Assembly (NCBI RefSeq): GCF_009765775.1 | Contig: NZ_LMUU01000251.1 | Coordinates: 52,770-102,365, forward strand | Source: Beijerinckia sp. L45 | GTDB lineage: Bacteria; Pseudomonadota; Alphaproteobacteria; Rhizobiales; Beijerinckiaceae | Direction: 5' to 3' | DNA: 49,596 nt | Shown here: in pieces, positions 17,001-25,201 of the stretch | Layout: each line of letters starts with the position of its first letter | Numbering within the stretch: position 1 is the first letter of the stretch | The notes under the pieces: model-generated | Told to the model about the DNA's origin: nothing | Seen by the model: the letters and a program-made list of their open reading frames with translations, nothing else | The model's database searches: none | Position numbers and translations under genes: made by a program

Positions 17001-17352
17001 CGTGCTGGAAACGGTGCGGATGCTGACCGAGATCGGCTTTTCCGTCCGCGCCACCGGCGGCACGGCAAAATACCTGGAGGCCAACGGCGTCCCGGCCGTC
17101 AAGATCAACAAGGTGTCCGAGGGCCGGCCGCACGTGGTCGACGCGATTACCAACGGCACGATCCAGCTGGTGTTCAATACAACCGATGGGGCGCAGGCCT
17201 TGTCCGATTCGCGCTCGCTCCGTCGCGCGGCCCTCTTGCATAAGGTGCCCTACTATACCACTCTAGCTGGGGCCGTCGCGGCGTCTCAGGGGATCCGCGC
17301 CTACAAGGCGGGCGATCTCGAAGTCCGCGCCCTCCAGGATTATTTCGCCTGA
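14020..17352 (+). CDS. carB: Carbamoyl-phosphate synthase large subunit
   Basis: 1110 residues; synthesises carbamoyl phosphate from bicarbonate, ATP and ammonia passed from the small subunit (CarA) for arginine and pyrimidine synthesis. Both tandem halves are present: [20 protein letters not shown] at the start of the first ATP-grasp half and [20 protein letters not shown] at the start of the second, followed by the MGS-like allosteric domain ([20 protein letters not shown] near 985). ATG 14020 has a gggga site; a longer frame from 13912 is not supported. carA is not in the window. greA follows 64 bp downstream, a frequent alphaproteobacterial arrangement. Confidence 0.97.
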   Translation: MPKRTDIATILIIGAGPIIIGQACEFDYSGTQAVKALKAEGYRIVLVNSNPATIMTDPDMAHRTYCEPITPEVVAKIIAKERYAVPGGFALLPTMGGQTALNCALSLEKMGTLVEFDVEMIGATAAAIDKAEDREKFREAMTKIGLDTPRSHQIKTLSQALAIMDDIGLPAIIRPSFTMGGTGGGIAYNKAEFIDIIERGIDASPTNEVLVEESVLGWKEYEMEVVRDKADNCIIICSIENIDPMGVHTGDSITVAPALTLTDKEYQIMRDASLAVLREIGVETGGSNVQFAVDPATGRMIVIEMNPRVSRSSALASKATGFPIAKVAAKLAVGYTLDEIANDITGGATPASFEPSIDYVVTKIPRFAFEKFPGAEPLLTTAMKSVGEAMAIGRTFAESLQKALRSLETGLMGLDEIEIEGQNTGDEKDHRNDLRAALGRPTPDRLLVVGQALRQGMPHDEIFEACKIDPWFIERLQEIVDLEKKVQKHGLPGDAGNMRLLKAAGFSDARLGTLSGASETDVRAKRHALGVRPVYKRIDTCAAEFASPTPYMYSTYAEPFGGVPADESHPTDREKVVILGGGPNRIGQGIEFDYCCCHASFALRDQGFETIMVNCNPETVSTDYDTSDRLYFEPLTAEDVLEIMAVESSNGTLKGTIVQFGGQTPLKLAPALEKAGIPILGTSVDSIDLAEDRDRFKRLLDKLGLRQPKNGIAYSVEQARVVARDLGLPLVARPSNVLGGRAMAILRDEGALGDYLLDTLPGLVPSDVKARYPNDKTGQINTVLGSNPLLFDRYLSDATEVDVDALCDGTDVFICGIMEHIEEAGIHSGDSACSLPPRSLSPEMIAQLEQQTRKMALALNVGGLMNVQYAIKDGEIYVLEVNPRASRTVPFVAKVIGRPIAKIAARVMAGETLASFDLQPMAYDHVGVKEAVFPFARFPGVDTVLGPEMRSTGEVIGLDRSFGIAFAKSQLGGGTKVPTQGAVFVSVRDIDKPRVLETVRMLTEIGFSVRATGGTAKYLEANGVPAVKINKVSEGRPHVVDAITNGTIQLVFNTTDGAQALSDSRSLRRAALLHKVPYYTTLAGAVAASQGIRAYKAGDLEVRALQDYFA

Positions 17353-17354
17353 TT

Positions 17355-17370
17355 CCCGTCTGCCGACGGG
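17355..17370 (+). terminator. Short hairpin between carB and greA
   Basis: Arms cccgtc (17355-17360) and gacggg (17365-17370) with a 4-nt loop, immediately after the carB stop. There is no U-run, so it may be a weak attenuator or just chance. Confidence 0.3.
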
Positions 17371-17416
17371 GGTCGGGATCGGTGTGTATTACGTAGAACC
17401 AAAAAGAGATCGGACC

Positions 17417-17893
17417 ATGGACAAGATCCCGATGACTCCGGGCGGCTATGCCGCGATGGAAACGGAACTGAAGAAGCGCCAGCAGATCGAGCGCCCGCGG
17501 ATCGTCGAGGCGATCTCCGAAGCGCGCTCCCATGGCGACCTCTCCGAGAACGCCGAGTATCACTCCGCCAAGGAGGCCCAGAGCCTCAACGAAGGCCGCA
17601 TCGCCGAGCTCGAAGACAAGCTGAGCCGTGCCGAGGTCATCGACGTTGCCAAGCTGTCCGGCTCGACGATCATGTTCGGCGCCACGGTGACGCTCGTCGA
17701 TGAGGATACCGAAGAGAAGAAGGTTTACCAGATCGTCGGGGAATCCGAAGCCGATGTGAAGAGCGGCAAGGTGTCGATCACCTCGCCGACGGCGCGCGCG
17801 CTGATCGGTAAGAAGAAGGGTGATACCGTCGAGGTCAACACACCCGGCGGCGGCAAGAGCTACGAGATCCTGAAGGTGGCGTTCTCGGCTTGA
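17417..17893 (+). CDS. greA: Transcription elongation factor GreA
   Basis: 158 residues; enters the RNA polymerase secondary channel and stimulates cleavage of backtracked RNA. The N-terminal antiparallel coiled coil (1-75) carries the acidic tip in [14 protein letters not shown], and the C-terminal FKBP-like domain ends in [18 protein letters not shown] 17417 ([20 protein letters not shown]) matches the family start; a frame from 17384 is spurious. Length and composition are normal. It lies between carB and a Phd/VapC-type pair; the downstream antitoxin gene starts 47 bp later. Confidence 0.97.
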   Translation: MDKIPMTPGGYAAMETELKKRQQIERPRIVEAISEARSHGDLSENAEYHSAKEAQSLNEGRIAELEDKLSRAEVIDVAKLSGSTIMFGATVTLVDEDTEEKKVYQIVGESEADVKSGKVSITSPTARALIGKKKGDTVEVNTPGGGKSYEILKVAFSA

Positions 17894-17940
17894 TCCCGGC
17901 GGTTCGCTTCTCGGCGCGAACCGTTACAAAGGAGCGGGCG

Positions 17941-18177
17941 ATGCAGGTTTCGATCGACACGGCCAAGGCCGACCTCGCCAAACTGATCGAGGCGGCGCAG
18001 AACGGCGAAGAAGTCGTGATCGCGCGGGATGCGGTGCCGATGGTGAAACTGGTGCCGATCCCTCCTAGGGTTAAGTTCAAGCTCGGCATCTGGGCCGATA
18101 GGAATCTCGGCGAAGGGCCCGATTTCTTCGAGCCGATGAGCGAGGATGATTTGCAGCTCTGGGAGGGCGGTCCCTGA
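17941..18177 (+). CDS. Phd/YefM-family antitoxin
   Basis: 78 residues. The N-terminal Phd fold is evident: VSIDTAKADLAKLIEAAQNG, then EEVVIARDAVPMVKLVPIPP. The C-terminal half (WADRNLGEGPDFFEPMSEDD) is the toxin-binding tail. ATG 17941 has a strong aaaggag upstream. It precedes vapC by 5 bp and is expected to bind its own promoter with the toxin complex, though no operator could be pinpointed. Confidence 0.88.
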   Translation: MQVSIDTAKADLAKLIEAAQNGEEVVIARDAVPMVKLVPIPPRVKFKLGIWADRNLGEGPDFFEPMSEDDLQLWEGGP

Positions 18178-18182
18178 CCGCA

Positions 18183-18557
18183 GTGCTTCTGGACACGCAT
18201 GCATGGGCGTGGATCATCGTCGGCGAAACGCGTTTGTCTTCAGCAGCGCGAGCGGCCGTTGACGAAGCAGATTCTGTCTACGTCAGTCCGATCTCATTCT
18301 ACGAAATCAGTCAGAAGGTCCGGCTGAATAAATGGCCACAGATGGCTCCGTTCGTCGATGACCTCTTTGGTTTGGTTGGCGAGCAAGGCGGGAAGGTCGC
18401 AGCATTGGATCAAGCCATCTGTCTCGCCGCTGGCCGGCTCGACTGGACGCACCGCGATCCGTTCGATCGCATGCTTGCGGCGACAGCGCTCCATTATGCC
18501 ATGCCGCTAATCTCGGCCGACACCGTCTTCGACGGGATCGTGCCGCGGATCTGGTGA
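18183..18557 (+). CDS. vapC: PIN-domain VapC-type ribonuclease toxin
   Basis: 124 residues. The PIN active-site acids are all present: Asp4 in LLDTHAW, Glu in SPISFYEISQKV, Asp in DPFDRMLAATA and Asp in ISADTVFDG. VapC toxins cleave tRNA or rRNA with Mg2+. It starts at GTG 18183, 5 bp after the antitoxin stop, and its TGA overlaps the GTG of the next gene as GTGA, linking the toxin operon to a housekeeping-type methyltransferase. Composition is like its neighbours, so acquisition, if any, is old. Confidence 0.9.
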   Translation: MLLDTHAWAWIIVGETRLSSAARAAVDEADSVYVSPISFYEISQKVRLNKWPQMAPFVDDLFGLVGEQGGKVAALDQAICLAAGRLDWTHRDPFDRMLAATALHYAMPLISADTVFDGIVPRIW

Positions 18558-19426
18558 CAGCGCCTCCGCCCATTTTCGATCGCGCTCTGCTGCGCCGTCG
18601 GCTTGAACGAGCTCTCGCGCAGGGGCCGGCCGATTTCCTGCTGACCCGGGTCGTCGAGGATCTCGACGAGCGCTTGGCCGTGGTGCAGAAGCGGTTCGCC
18701 GCGATCGTCGACATCGGCACGCCGAGTTCCGGCTTGGCGCAGCGGCTCGCCGCGCGCTTTCCCGATGCGACGACGACCCGCATCGCCCCGCTGCCTGCAC
18801 CAGGCAGCGCGGGGACGACCACGATCGGTGATCTCGAAATCCTGCCGCTTGCCCCCGAGACCTGCGATCTCGCGGTCTCGGCCCTGGCGCTGCAGAGCGC
18901 CAACGACCTTCCCGGCGCACTCGTTCAGATCCGCCGCGCGCTGAAACCGGACGGCTTGTTCCTAGGCGCGATGCTCGGCGGGCGCACGTTGCACGAACTC
19001 CGCACGGTTCTGACGGAGGCCGAGACGGCTCTGACCGGCGGCGTCAGCCCCCGCGTGGCGCCGTTTGCCGACGTGCGCGACATGGGCGGGCTGCTGCAGC
19101 GCGCGGGCTTTGCCCTTCCCGTCGCCGACAGTGACGTCGTCATCGTCCGCTACGACAATCTGTTCGGCCTGATGCGCGATCTGCGGGCGATGGGCGCCAC
19201 GAATCCGCTCGTCGATCGAACCCGACGGCCGACGTCCCGCCTGCTCTTCCTCCAAGCGGCAGCGCTGTATGCCGCGCGTTTCGCCGACCCGGACGGGCGG
19301 ATCCGCGCGACCTTCGAGGTCATCTCGCTCTCGGGCTGGGCGCCGCACGAGAGCCAGCAGAAGCCAGCCAAACGGGGGTCGGCAACGATCAGCCTGGCGG
19401 ACGCTTTGAAGCCGAAGGCCGGTTAA
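18554..19426 (+). CDS. SAM-dependent methyltransferase-fold protein, NDUFAF5-like
   Basis: 290 residues, class I methyltransferase fold resembling BioC and mitochondrial NDUFAF5. It has IVDIGTPSSGLAQRLAARFP in the SAM-binding region (a variant of the GxG motif), LAVSALALQSANDLPGALVQ and a C-terminal basic region. The head FDRALLRRRLERALA matches alphaproteobacterial NDUFAF5 homologues, which in mitochondria hydroxylate an arginine of the complex I subunit NDUFS7. A complex I assembly role is inferred from homology. The GTG start (18554) overlaps the vapC stop as GTGA; no ATG of better context is seen. Confidence 0.82.
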   Translation: MTAPPPIFDRALLRRRLERALAQGPADFLLTRVVEDLDERLAVVQKRFAAIVDIGTPSSGLAQRLAARFPDATTTRIAPLPAPGSAGTTTIGDLEILPLAPETCDLAVSALALQSANDLPGALVQIRRALKPDGLFLGAMLGGRTLHELRTVLTEAETALTGGVSPRVAPFADVRDMGGLLQRAGFALPVADSDVVIVRYDNLFGLMRDLRAMGATNPLVDRTRRPTSRLLFLQAAALYAARFADPDGRIRATFEVISLSGWAPHESQQKPAKRGSATISLADALKPKAG

Positions 19427-19713
19427 CCCGGCCATGCTGCCGCATACCGCAAATCCTTAACGATGCGCCAGTCCCTGCCACCTCGACGGGCGTGTGCTGC
19501 TCCCGATTCAGGCCAGTGGCGGCGGCGCCTTGAACCCTTCCCAGGCGTAAAGATGATCGAAGCCTTTAAAACGAAAGGATTATGCGAAAGCTGAGGACAA
19601 CTGGCGTTAACCAAGCAGGTCGCTAAAATCTTAGCGTCCGTCTTTACGCAAAGGGAATCTCCGCCGCCCCATTGCTGGTGCAAAGTTAACGCGAGCTTGA
19701 TGGGGCCGTTTCG
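19427..19713. promoter_or_regulatory. Upstream region of the receiver-like gene
   Basis: 287 bp with no gene. It contains a 16-bp palindrome with 6-bp arms (cgctaa 19621-19626, ttagcg 19631-19636) and two oppositely oriented gcgttaac-type motifs (near 19611 and 19685). Composition becomes AT-richer toward the gene at 19714, consistent with a promoter. The CtrA-like element is listed separately. Confidence 0.4.
19686..19700 (+). promoter_or_regulatory. CtrA-like box TTAA-N7-TTGA
   Basis: TTAA at 19686-19689, seven bases, then TTGA at 19697-19700, one mismatch to the TTAA-N7-TTAA consensus of the cell-cycle regulator CtrA. It ends 13 bp before the ATG at 19714. At that distance CtrA binding would more likely block transcription or translation initiation than activate. 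A single near match in this GC-rich DNA is suggestive only. Confidence 0.35.
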
Positions 19714-20205
19714 ATGCCATGTTCCGATATCTGGATCGCGCCTCACCTGCGCGTGCTCATCGCCGACGCGGATAAAACGTACCGCGCCGGGCTCCGCAGG
19801 CAGCTGAACAAGCTTGGGTTTTGCGCCGTGGACGAGGCGACGACGACGCGCGACACGCACGAACGCATCGAAAATGGCGCCTATGACATCGTCATGATGG
19901 AGATTGCCCGCCCCTACCAGCCCGTGTGGGATGCGTTGGAGGATTTTGGGCCTGGCGCGACGCTCGTGGTCGGCATGTCACTCGATCGCAGCGGTCGCGA
20001 CTGGGTGGAGGCGATCCACCAGGGCGCCAATGCGATCCTGATGAAGGCCTTCTATACCCAGCTTCTGCAACCGGTCCTGGCGCACATGCTTGCCAGCCCG
20101 GCGGCACACCGCTGCCGCCTGGTCCAGTTTCCTCGCCCCGAGCCGATGGAGGCTCTGGAGGCCAGACCGAGCCGTCGCTTCGAGGGCGACTCACGCGACG
20201 GCTAG
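19714..20205 (+). CDS. Atypical receiver-domain protein with Glu at the phospho-acceptor site
   Basis: 163 residues, single CheY-like receiver without an output domain. The acidic pair Asp18 and Asp20 (LIADADKTYRAGLRRQL) and Lys111 (AILMKAFY) are retained and Ser89 fills the Thr/Ser switch site, but the phospho-acceptor position reads VMMEIARP with Glu63 in place of Asp. Lys111 is followed by Ala rather than the usual cis-Pro. Asp-to-Glu at this site often mimics phosphorylation, so the protein may be constitutively in the active shape. The last 35 residues are Arg/Pro-rich. No kinase lies next to it. Confidence 0.75.
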   Translation: MPCSDIWIAPHLRVLIADADKTYRAGLRRQLNKLGFCAVDEATTTRDTHERIENGAYDIVMMEIARPYQPVWDALEDFGPGATLVVGMSLDRSGRDWVEAIHQGANAILMKAFYTQLLQPVLAHMLASPAAHRCRLVQFPRPEPMEALEARPSRRFEGDSRDG

Positions 20206-20210
20206 CCGGT

Positions 20211-20963
20211 TCAGGGCTCCAGGGCCCAGGTGACTTCCATCTCGCTCGACAGCGTCTCCGTGCCGGCCTCGACCGGCACGGCTGGGGCCGGCGCCATCGC
20301 CGCCATCATCCGCCCTTTGGCGAAGACCGGCGCGCCGCCGGTGTCCGCACCTGGCCGCTCGATCAGAAGCACGGGGCCGAGTTTGACGCCCAGGGCCTCC
20401 GCGGCGATCCCGGCTTTTCGCCTGGCGTCACGCACGGCCTCGCCGAGGAGCCTGTCCTGTACAGGCTCGGGGTGCTCGACGGAAAAACTGATGCCGTTGA
20501 ACTGCGTGGCGCCCTTGCCGATAAGGCTTTGTGCCAGGGCTCCGGCCTTGTCGAGCGCCCGCACGCGGACCGCGATCGTGTTCTCGGCGGAAAAGCCGCG
20601 CGGCTTGCGCCCGGTGAAGCGGCCGTTGGCGTCGTGGATCTCGTCGAAGACTTGGGTCAGCGTGACCGCCTGCGTGCGGATATCCCGGGCTTCGACCCCT
20701 TGTGCCTTGGCCGCATCGATGACGCTCTCGGCGACCCGCGCATTCTCGGCGGACGCCTCCGCGGCTCCCGGCTTTTCGGTGATGACGCCGAAGCTGATCT
20801 CCGCGAGGTCCGGCACCATTTGGGCGGCCGCGGTGCCGATGACGGTGATGTGCGGCCGATCGTCGATCGCGTTGGTGTCGTCGTCGGCCTGCTGGGCTTG
20901 CGCGGCGGTCGCGCCGCAGAGGAACAAGGCAACGGCAGCGGTGGCGTAAGGCAGCTTGGACAC
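20211..20963 (-). CDS. SIMPL-domain (DUF541) exported protein
   Basis: 250 residues. The GTG at 20963 has a ggag site and gives a signal peptide (VSKLPYATAAVALFLCGATA, cleavage near AQA-QQ); a 30-residue extension from 21053 is unlikely. The mature protein is a SIMPL/DUF541 domain: PHITVIGTAAAQMVPDLAEI, AKAQGVEARDIRTQAVTLTQ and ARRKAGIAAEALGVKLGPVL. Such periplasmic proteins have been linked to oxidative stress and envelope integrity; mechanism is unclear. It is divergent from rlmN with about 108 bp between starts. Confidence 0.85.
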   Translation of the reverse strand: MSKLPYATAAVALFLCGATAAQAQQADDDTNAIDDRPHITVIGTAAAQMVPDLAEISFGVITEKPGAAEASAENARVAESVIDAAKAQGVEARDIRTQAVTLTQVFDEIHDANGRFTGRKPRGFSAENTIAVRVRALDKAGALAQSLIGKGATQFNGISFSVEHPEPVQDRLLGEAVRDARRKAGIAAEALGVKLGPVLLIERPGADTGGAPVFAKGRMMAAMAPAPAVPVEAGTETLSSEMEVTWALEP

Positions 20964-21071
20964 GGCGGGCTCCGGACTTGAGACACTTGCGTTTGTCGAC
21001 CGAAAGCGTGTCGGCACGGTGACGCGGAAGACGATGCTGGAGCCCGTCGCCACTTCGTGCTATCGAACCGC

Positions 21072-22286
21072 ATGTCCCTCGCATTCGATCTGTCCCAAGC
21101 CGCGCCGGCTATCGTCGCCGCGCTGCCCAAAACCCCGCTTCTCGGCCTGACCCGAGTCGAGCTGGCGGAGGCGCTTGGGGCCGTCGGCGTGCCGGAGCGC
21201 GAGCGCAAGATGCGTGTCGCCCAGCTTTGGCACTGGATTTACTTTCAAGGCGCGCAGAGCTTCGACGTGATGCTCAACGTCTCCAAAGTCTTGCGCGCGA
21301 CGCTGGCCGACCATTATACGCTGGCGCGCCCGGACGTGGTCACCGAGCAGGTCTCCAAGGACGGAACCCGCAAGTGGCTGGTGCGCCTGGCACCGAACAA
21401 GCTCGATCGCACCGCCGGCGGCCTCGGGTCCGAGGTCGAGATCGTCTACATTCCGGAGAACGACCGCGGCACGCTGTGCATTTCGAGCCAGGTCGGCTGC
21501 ACCCTGAGCTGCGCCTTCTGCCACACCGGCACCCAAAAGCTGGTACGCAACCTGAGTTCGGCGGAGATCGTCGCGCAGCTCGTCGTGGCGCGCGACCGGC
21601 TCGGCGACTATCCCGGTCTGACCGCGCCGACCGATGGCCTCATTCCTGGCGAAGGCTCCCGCGCGGTCTCCAACATCGTCTTCATGGGGATGGGCGAGCC
21701 GCTGTATAATTTCGATGCGGTGCGCGAAGCGGTCGGCGTCATATCCGACGGTGACGGGCTGACCGTATCGCGGCGGCGGATCACGGTGTCGACCGCCGGC
21801 GTGGTGCCGCAGATCGGCCCGCTCGGCCGCGACGCCGGCCCCATGCTGGCGATCTCGCTGCACGCGGTCCGCGACGACCTGCGCGACGTGCTGGTGCCGC
21901 TCAACAAGAAGTATCCGCTCGCCGAGTTGCTCGCCGCCTGCCGCGACTATCCCGGCGCGTCGAACGCCCGCCGCATCACCTTCGAATACGTGATGCTGAA
22001 GGGCATCAACGACTCGGCCGCCGAGGCGCGCGAACTGGTGCGGCTGCTGAAGGGCATTCCGGCCAAGATCAACCTGATCCCCTTCAACCCCTGGCCCGGC
22101 ACCACCTACGAATGCTCGGACTGGGAGGCGATCGAGAGTTTTTCGGACATCGTCTTTAATGCCGGCTACGCCAGTCCGGTGCGCACTCCGCGCGGTCGCG
22201 ATATTCTTGCGGCCTGCGGCCAGTTGAAGAGCGAGACGGAAAAGCTGCGCGCGCGGGCGCAATGGGCGGTCGACGACGAGGCCTGA
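21072..22286 (+). CDS. rlmN: 23S rRNA (adenine2503-C2)/tRNA (adenine37-C2) methyltransferase RlmN
   Basis: 404 residues, radical SAM enzyme that methylates C2 of A2503 in 23S rRNA and A37 in some tRNAs. The cluster motif CxxxCxxC is Cys143, Cys147, Cys150 ([11 protein letters not shown]); the second catalytic Cys is in DILAACGQL near the C-terminus. MGEPLYN at about 210 and [12 protein letters not shown] follow the family pattern. ATG 21072 was chosen over the GTG at 21057. It is monocistronic here, between a divergent SIMPL gene and a convergent LysR gene 1 bp away. Confidence 0.97.
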   Translation: MSLAFDLSQAAPAIVAALPKTPLLGLTRVELAEALGAVGVPERERKMRVAQLWHWIYFQGAQSFDVMLNVSKVLRATLADHYTLARPDVVTEQVSKDGTRKWLVRLAPNKLDRTAGGLGSEVEIVYIPENDRGTLCISSQVGCTLSCAFCHTGTQKLVRNLSSAEIVAQLVVARDRLGDYPGLTAPTDGLIPGEGSRAVSNIVFMGMGEPLYNFDAVREAVGVISDGDGLTVSRRRITVSTAGVVPQIGPLGRDAGPMLAISLHAVRDDLRDVLVPLNKKYPLAELLAACRDYPGASNARRITFEYVMLKGINDSAAEARELVRLLKGIPAKINLIPFNPWPGTTYECSDWEAIESFSDIVFNAGYASPVRTPRGRDILAACGQLKSETEKLRARAQWAVDDEA

Positions 22287-22287
22287 G

Positions 22288-23193
22288 TCAGTCGGCCTGC
22301 TGGGCCAGCCGCGCCTTCAGCCGCGGAATGGCGAAATCCAGGAACGCTCGCAGTTTTAGCGGCAACAACCCCTGCCCGACGTAGACGAGGCTGACCGGCC
22401 AAGGCACCGGCTCGAACGCCTGCAGCACGCGTTCGAGTGCCCCGCTCCGCTGGGCGTCCGCCACCTGGTACGACAGGACACGCGTCAGGCCGAGGCCAGC
22501 CACGGCGGCATCGATCGCGGCCTCGGCCGTGTTGACCGTCAGCCGGGAATGCACCGGGACGATCGTCTCGTCCTTGCCATTGGTGAACCGCCAGGCATGC
22601 GACGCCGTGAGACCCCCGTAGGTGACGCAGTCATGGTCGCGCAGATCGTCGGGGCGGTCCGGCCGGCCGCGCCGCGCAAGGTAGGCCGGGCTGCCGCAGA
22701 CGACGCGGCGGATCGAGCCGACGCGGGTGGCGATCAGCCCGCTGTCGGGCAGGGCGGCGATCCGCACGGCGAGATCGACGTGATCCTCGGCGAGATTGAT
22801 CAGGCGATCCGCGAGCACCAGCCGCAGGTCGATATCGGGATAGGCTTCGAGGAAGGCGATGGCGACAGGGAGCACATGCAGCCGGCCGAAGACCACGGGT
22901 GCGGTCAGCGTGAGATCGCCCTTCGGCACGCTGTACTCGCCGGCCGCGGTCCGTTCGGCCTCGTCGACCTGTTCGAGAATGCGCTTGCAGGCTTCGACGT
23001 AGGATTGGCCCGATTCGGTCAAGGCGATCGTCCGGCTCGTGCGGTTGAGCAGCCGTGTCTTCAGGTGCCCCTCGAGGTCGGCAATCCGCCGGCTGACCGT
23101 GGCCAGCGGCATGCCAAGCCGTCGCGAGGCCGCGGACAGGCTCCCGGCATCCACCACCGTCAGCAGGAGAGACATTGCGTCGAGCCGGTCCAT
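22288..23193 (-). CDS. LysR-family transcriptional regulator
   Basis: 301 residues. The winged helix-turn-helix at the N-terminus (LLTVVDAGSLSAASRRLGMP, ATVSRRIADLEGHLKTRLLN) is typical; the rest is a substrate-binding effector domain (GDLTLTAPVVFGRLHVLPVA, DHVDLAVRIA). ATG 23193 with ggaaag upstream was chosen; earlier starts lack support. It is divergent from the DUF1348 gene at 23310 with a 116-bp shared region, so it probably controls that gene and the FMN-barrel gene behind it. Effector not predictable. Confidence 0.92.
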   Translation of the reverse strand: MDRLDAMSLLLTVVDAGSLSAASRRLGMPLATVSRRIADLEGHLKTRLLNRTSRTIALTESGQSYVEACKRILEQVDEAERTAAGEYSVPKGDLTLTAPVVFGRLHVLPVAIAFLEAYPDIDLRLVLADRLINLAEDHVDLAVRIAALPDSGLIATRVGSIRRVVCGSPAYLARRGRPDRPDDLRDHDCVTYGGLTASHAWRFTNGKDETIVPVHSRLTVNTAEAAIDAAVAGLGLTRVLSYQVADAQRSGALERVLQAFEPVPWPVSLVYVGQGLLPLKLRAFLDFAIPRLKARLAQQAD

Positions 23194-23309
23194 GGCTTTC
23201 CATTTTTCGGGAGCATGCCTCCTGATCATGCCAGATACCGCGCCGATCCGGTAGGGACTATGTTCCTTGCGCGGTTGGATCGGTCCCACCGTCAGCAAGG
23301 ATCATCATC

Positions 23310-23774
23310 ATGAGCCGTCCTCCGTTCCCGCCTTACACAGCCGAAACGGCCGCCCAGAAAGCGCGCGGCGCCGAGGATGGCTGGAACAGCCGCGATCCCG
23401 CCAAGGTGGCGCTGGCCTATACGCCCGACAGCGTCTGGCGCAACCGGTCGGTCTTTCTAAAGGGGCGCGCAGAGATCGAAGCGTTCCTGAAGGACAAATG
23501 GGACCGCGAACTCGAGTACCGCCTAATCAAGGAAGTTTGGGCCTATCACGAGAACCGCATCGCGGTGCGCTTCGCCTACGAATGGCATGACGCAGCGGGG
23601 CAGTGGTTTCGCAGCTACGGCAACGAGAACTGGGAATTCGATGCCGAGGGCCTGATGCGGATTCGTATCGCCAGCATCAACGACCTGCCGATCGCGGAAG
23701 CCGACCGGAAATTTCACTGGCCTCAGGGCCGTCGGCCGGACGACCATCCGTCGCTCAGCGATCTCGGCTTGTAA
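23310..23774 (+). CDS. DUF1348 NTF2-like (SnoaL-type) protein
   Basis: 154 residues; DUF1348 family, an alpha+beta-barrel of the nuclear transport factor 2 superfamily. Typical stretches are [39 protein letters not shown] and [19 protein letters not shown]. Some NTF2-like proteins are small hydrolases or isomerases; no catalytic residue can be assigned. It stands first in a two-gene set with the flavin-type gene 11 bp downstream and is divergent from a LysR gene. Confidence 0.87.
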   Translation: MSRPPFPPYTAETAAQKARGAEDGWNSRDPAKVALAYTPDSVWRNRSVFLKGRAEIEAFLKDKWDRELEYRLIKEVWAYHENRIAVRFAYEWHDAAGQWFRSYGNENWEFDAEGLMRIRIASINDLPIAEADRKFHWPQGRRPDDHPSLSDLGL

Positions 23775-23785
23775 GGATTCAAACC

Positions 23786-24427
23786 ATGGACGCGAGCCTG
23801 CGCTTTTCCAGCGATGTCGCTTTTACGCCAGCCGTGAAAGCAATCCAGACACGCAAGGGTTCGCGGCACGCCTATGCCAGCATGGAGCGGCGCGGCGGTT
23901 GGCAGACGCGGATCACACCTGATCTCGCGGCCTTTATCGAGAGCCAGATCAGCGTCTTCTTCGGCACCGCAAGCATCGAGGGGCAACCCTACATTCAGCA
24001 TCGCGGCGGCCCGCCGGGCTTCCTCAAGGTTTTGGACGAGACGACTATCGGTTTCACGGATTTTGCCGGCAACCGACAATATATCAGCCAGGGCAACCTC
24101 ACCGAGAATCCGAAAGCCGTGCTGTTTCTGATCGATTATCAGGCAAGGCGACGGGTCAAAATCTGGGGTGAAGCGCGCGTCGTCGAGAACGATCCGGCGC
24201 TGGCCGCGAAACTGATGCCGGCCCCATACGAGGCACGACCGGAGCAGGTGATCCTGTTCACGGTGACGGCATGGGACATCAATTGTCCGCAGCACATCCC
24301 GCAGCGCTTCGAGGCAATGGATGTCGCAGCGAGCCTTGCCGCGCGCGACGCGCGGATCGCGGTGTTGGAGGCCGAAATGGCGATGCTGAAAGCGGAAATT
24401 CAACGGTCATCGTCGGACGTCCATTGA
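23786..24427 (+). CDS. Pyridoxamine 5'-phosphate oxidase-like FMN split-barrel protein
   Basis: 213 residues. The FMN-binding split barrel spans about residues 40-170 (FFGTASIEGQPYIQHRGGPP, FADFAGNRQYISQGNL-type strand, VKIWGEARVV). The last 35 residues form a short coiled coil (AARDARIAVLEAEMAMLKAE), which may add oligomerisation. ATG 23786 follows aagga and lies 11 bp after the DUF1348 gene, so they should be co-transcribed. Likely an FMN- or F420-dependent reductase of unknown substrate rather than true PdxH, since PdxH signature residues are not evident. Confidence 0.83.
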   Translation: MDASLRFSSDVAFTPAVKAIQTRKGSRHAYASMERRGGWQTRITPDLAAFIESQISVFFGTASIEGQPYIQHRGGPPGFLKVLDETTIGFTDFAGNRQYISQGNLTENPKAVLFLIDYQARRRVKIWGEARVVENDPALAAKLMPAPYEARPEQVILFTVTAWDINCPQHIPQRFEAMDVAASLAARDARIAVLEAEMAMLKAEIQRSSSDVH

Positions 24428-24430
24428 AGA

Positions 24431-24452
24431 GGGCGGGGCCTGCACCCCGCCC
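24431..24452. terminator. Bidirectional hairpin between convergent genes
   Basis: Arms gggcgggg (24431-24438) and ccccgccc (24445-24452), loop of 6 nt, lie in the 33-bp gap between the flavin-type gene (+) and mucR (-). The stem is very strong but no U-run follows in either direction. Confidence 0.55.
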
Positions 24453-24460
24453 GTACAGAA

Positions 24461-24961
24461 TCAGGCTGCGATAGAACGCGGGCGGCCACGGCCGCGCTTG
24501 ACGGCCGATGCCTTGCCGTCCATCGCCTTGGCTTTCGCCTTCTCGGGCGCGGCGCTGCGCGGCTGGCCGAGGCCGGACTGCTTGGCAAGCGCCGAACGCG
24601 CAGCGGCATAGGCCGGTGCAACCATTGGATAGTCACGCGGAAGACCCCATTTCGCACGATACTGATCAGGCGAAAGATCGTACGCCGTGCGCAGGTGACG
24701 CTTCAATGATTTGAACTTCTTGCCGTCCTCGAGACAGATAATGAACTCGGGTGTAATCGACTTCCGTATCGAAACGGCAGGCTCTTGCGGCTCAACAACC
24801 GGAGCGGGTGTTCCGATGCCCGCGATATTCTGGATTGATGCATGTACCGACTGGATCAGCGAGGCCAACTCGCTCGCGGGCACGGAATTGTTGCTGACGA
24901 AGGCCGAGACAATATTCGCTGCCATTTCGAGATATTCGCCCTGCATAGCCATCTCACTCAT
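24461..24961 (-). CDS. mucR: MucR/Ros-family transcriptional regulator lacking standard zinc ligands
   Basis: 166 residues. MucR proteins are DNA-binding regulators of exopolysaccharide, motility and cell-cycle genes in Rhizobiales and behave like H-NS. The Ros-type finger reads CLEDGKKFKSLKRHLRTAYD: Cys76 is kept, but Asp79 replaces the second Cys and the second His is absent, as in zinc-free relatives described from Mesorhizobium. The C-terminus ends in KRGRGRPRS, an AT-hook-like motif. ATG 24961 has ggagaa upstream. The 240-bp AT-rich region upstream may include autoregulatory sites. Confidence 0.9.
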   Translation of the reverse strand: MSEMAMQGEYLEMAANIVSAFVSNNSVPASELASLIQSVHASIQNIAGIGTPAPVVEPQEPAVSIRKSITPEFIICLEDGKKFKSLKRHLRTAYDLSPDQYRAKWGLPRDYPMVAPAYAAARSALAKQSGLGQPRSAAPEKAKAKAMDGKASAVKRGRGRPRSIAA

Positions 24962-25201
24962 TCACGTTCTCCAATTCTGAATTGATCTGGCACCGATTTG
25001 GGCCCTAACGCGTTTTATTGCAATAGATGAGCGCTTGCCAAATCGAATTAGCACGTAATTATTGTGAATATCGCGCCAACGTCGGATTTCTATGCATCCA
25101 AATGACGCGACCGTGATTCGGCGATGCGGAGATCACGACGGACAAAGCACTGCGCTTGTGAGATTACCACTCGGAGCGGCGAAACACTAAGACGGCGGCG
25201 G
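24962..25201. promoter_or_regulatory. AT-rich upstream region of mucR
   Basis: 240 bp without a gene, AT-richer than neighbours between about 24965 and 25100, with several T-A steps (for example near 25010 and 25055) of the kind MucR proteins bind. Autoregulation is inferred from the family. The right part (25100-25200) is downstream of the acetyltransferase gene and shows nothing clear. Confidence 0.4.

Noticed and set aside
14332-17241. 969-codon open frame opposite carB
   Set aside because: Same artefact of GC-biased codons; no recognisable protein, while carB is certain.
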